Below are positions 62,888 to 64,000 of a stretch of 64,000 nt of DNA, piece by piece (within the stretch, counting starts at the first letter, position 1; the number at the start of each line of letters is the position of its first letter). The stretch is from CAZSLO01 sp964608025 (GTDB taxonomy: Bacteria > Chloroflexota > Dehalococcoidia > Lucifugimonadales > CAJWER01): the NCBI GenBank assembly GCA_964608025.1, contig CAZSLO010000019.1, positions 7,884 through 71,883 of the forward strand, in the 5' to 3' direction. A program made the position numbers and the translations under genes. The notes beneath the pieces were generated by a model that saw only the letters and a program-made list of their open reading frames with translations, did not search any database and was not told where the DNA came from.

Positions 62888-64000
62888 ATGGCAAATATAA
62901 AAGAGGAGAATGATGTTCAAAAACACTCTCCTCTTGATGCCAATATCGCACCCGAGTTGCGGATAGTCGAATGGCAGAACGAATGGATAGTCCGAAGCGC
63001 ATTCGAGTTTAATTACCCGGAACCCAACGAACTACTGGTTGAATTGCGAGAACGCTATAAACTGGACGATGTGATTAGTAGTGGACGGACAGAATGGGAA
63101 CAGATACTCCTCGTTCGTGAATGGGTTCGTAACAAATGGGATCATGGCTGGAGCCAGGCTCTCCCAGAAAAAACAACCAACGCACTGGCCATACTGCGCG
63201 AGGTTGAACGTGGTAACGACTTCCACTGCGTGTACTACGCGATAACGCTTTTGCAATGCTTGCAGGCACTGGGTTTTGTTGCCAGACACTCCTCTATAAG
63301 CAAGACATCCACTGAATGGGTGGCTTCTGACGAAGGAAATGTTGGACACTCGACCATTGAGGTCTATTCCCATGACTGGCACAAGTGGATCATGCTTGAC
63401 GCTGATATGAATGTCCACTTTGAACGGAACGATATCCCTTTGAGTGCGCTGGAGATTCACCATGCCTGGGTTGGAGGAAACTGGGACGAAGTTCGGTTGG
63501 TGCACGGTGACAGAAGATTCGAATTTACCCGTAAAAAAAGCTCTGGATATCTCAAGATAGCGGCTAGTCATGATGAGCATGTAACGAATATAAAGATATT
63601 CACATGGCACAACCTGGGAGACTATGCTGCTCACGCTAGCGTCAGGCTTGATAATCGTCGATACCCAACCCCGAATCCTGTGAGAGGGCTTCAGTGGATC
63701 GACGGTCTTACACCACCGAAACTAATCGATTGTAATACGGTGAACCACAATAGATGGACTGGCAACGAGCACGACATGTATCCATCGATAGACCAGGTAC
63801 AAGTAAACCTGAGGGCTGATCCATCTGCATGGGAGAGTGGTGAGGCGGTCCTGGATGTTAATTTTGAGGACAGCATGCCTAACCTGGAGAAGCTCCTGGT
63901 GCGCGTGGATCATGAGCCATGGCACGAGACGGAACGTAACTGTACATGGAAGTTGAATCCTGGCAAGAACGAGATAATGGCGAAGGGAATAAATTCATTT
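62888..64000 (+). CDS. Transglutaminase-like protein, partial (C-terminal end cut by the window)
   Basis: 371 codons are open to the window end, starting at ATG 62888. The papain-like triad is clear: Cys114 (Phe-His-Cys-Val-Tyr-Tyr-Ala), His154 (Val-Gly-His-Ser-Thr-Ile-Glu-Val) and Asp171 (Met-Leu-Asp-Ala-Asp), in the order of the transglutaminase-core superfamily. The later part is beta-rich. Such proteins are peptidases or transamidases. It lies 41 bp after dppC and is probably in the same transcript, suggesting peptide handling. No signal peptide is seen. The end is unknown. Confidence 0.8.
   Translation, partial: MANIKEENDVQKHSPLDANIAPELRIVEWQNEWIVRSAFEFNYPEPNELLVELRERYKLDDVISSGRTEWEQILLVREWVRNKWDHGWSQALPEKTTNALAILREVERGNDFHCVYYAITLLQCLQALGFVARHSSISKTSTEWVASDEGNVGHSTIEVYSHDWHKWIMLDADMNVHFERNDIPLSALEIHHAWVGGNWDEVRLVHGDRRFEFTRKKSSGYLKIAASHDEHVTNIKIFTWHNLGDYAAHASVRLDNRRYPTPNPVRGLQWIDGLTPPKLIDCNTVNHNRWTGNEHDMYPSIDQVQVNLRADPSAWESGEAVLDVNFEDSMPNLEKLLVRVDHEPWHETERNCTWKLNPGKNEIMAKGINSF

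Overview
This 64 kb window is dense with genes, has a moderate GC content and is clearly bacterial: Shine-Dalgarno-led ORFs, sigma70-like promoters and a type A RNase P RNA. I recognise no rRNA, tRNA, CRISPR array, insertion sequence or prophage. The gene set is enolase-superfamily and CaiB/BaiF enzymes, Gfo/Idh, PhyH, M20, amidase and formamidase proteins, FG-GAP/UnbV proteins, and an ABC binding protein with a Val/Glu/Lys-repeat linker. This suggests a free-living heterotroph of the Chloroflexota, possibly the marine SAR202/Dehalococcoidia group. That placement is inference from gene content only.

Layout. 0-0.7 kb: cytochrome c maturation genes ccmH and the start of ccmF (minus strand). 0.9-5.4 kb: a BioD-like/DRTGG protein, aspartate dehydrogenase (nadX), speD-speE and 6-phosphogluconate dehydrogenase. 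5.4-8.6 kb: a GNAT/cytidylate-kinase-like fusion, a long empty intergenic stretch, an amidohydrolase and an ABM protein. 8.6-14.2 kb: a minus-strand run of pyruvate kinase, a cysteinyl-tRNA synthetase fused to a family 2 glycosyltransferase, a seven-bladed propeller lipoprotein and an SDR. 14.4-16.9 kb: a C4 zinc-ribbon coiled-coil protein, a serine recombinase that has lost its catalytic residues, and rnpB. 17-25.8 kb: an enolase-superfamily dehydratase, a membrane protein, a TIM-barrel-like protein and an acyl-CoA block (CoA transferase, acyl-CoA ligase, acyl-CoA dehydrogenase, PhyH). 25.8-30.4 kb: acetyl-CoA synthetase, an MFS exporter and uppP, which appears to start at CTG.

30.7-44.7 kb: a second TIM-barrel-like protein, a formylglycine-generating enzyme with a small CxxC protein, a Gfo/Idh oxidoreductase, a divergent amidase/formamidase pair, a secreted and membrane-anchored vWA-like protein, a cyclophilin lipoprotein, an AceE-like E1, hydroxypyruvate isomerase and a VOC protein. 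44.9-51.1 kb: lutABC, a MazG-like pyrophosphohydrolase, glycerate 2-kinase and an M20 amidohydrolase. 51.2-58 kb: an M1 aminopeptidase, an enoyl-CoA hydratase and a 1,082-residue permease/FG-GAP/UnbV fusion. 58.2-64 kb: a peptide-type ABC transporter operon (binding protein, two permeases) followed by a transglutaminase-like protein cut by the window end.

The genes point to uptake and breakdown of organic acids, amides, peptides and acyl compounds. Lactate-type hydroxyacids (LutABC), hydroxypyruvate and glycerate (Hyi, glycerate kinase) and acetate (Acs) feed pyruvate and acetyl-CoA through Pyk and the AceE-like E1. The most unusual items are the CysRS-GT2 fusion, the catalytically dead recombinase beside rnpB, the permease/FG-GAP fusion, and the CTG start of uppP with its diverged active-site loop.
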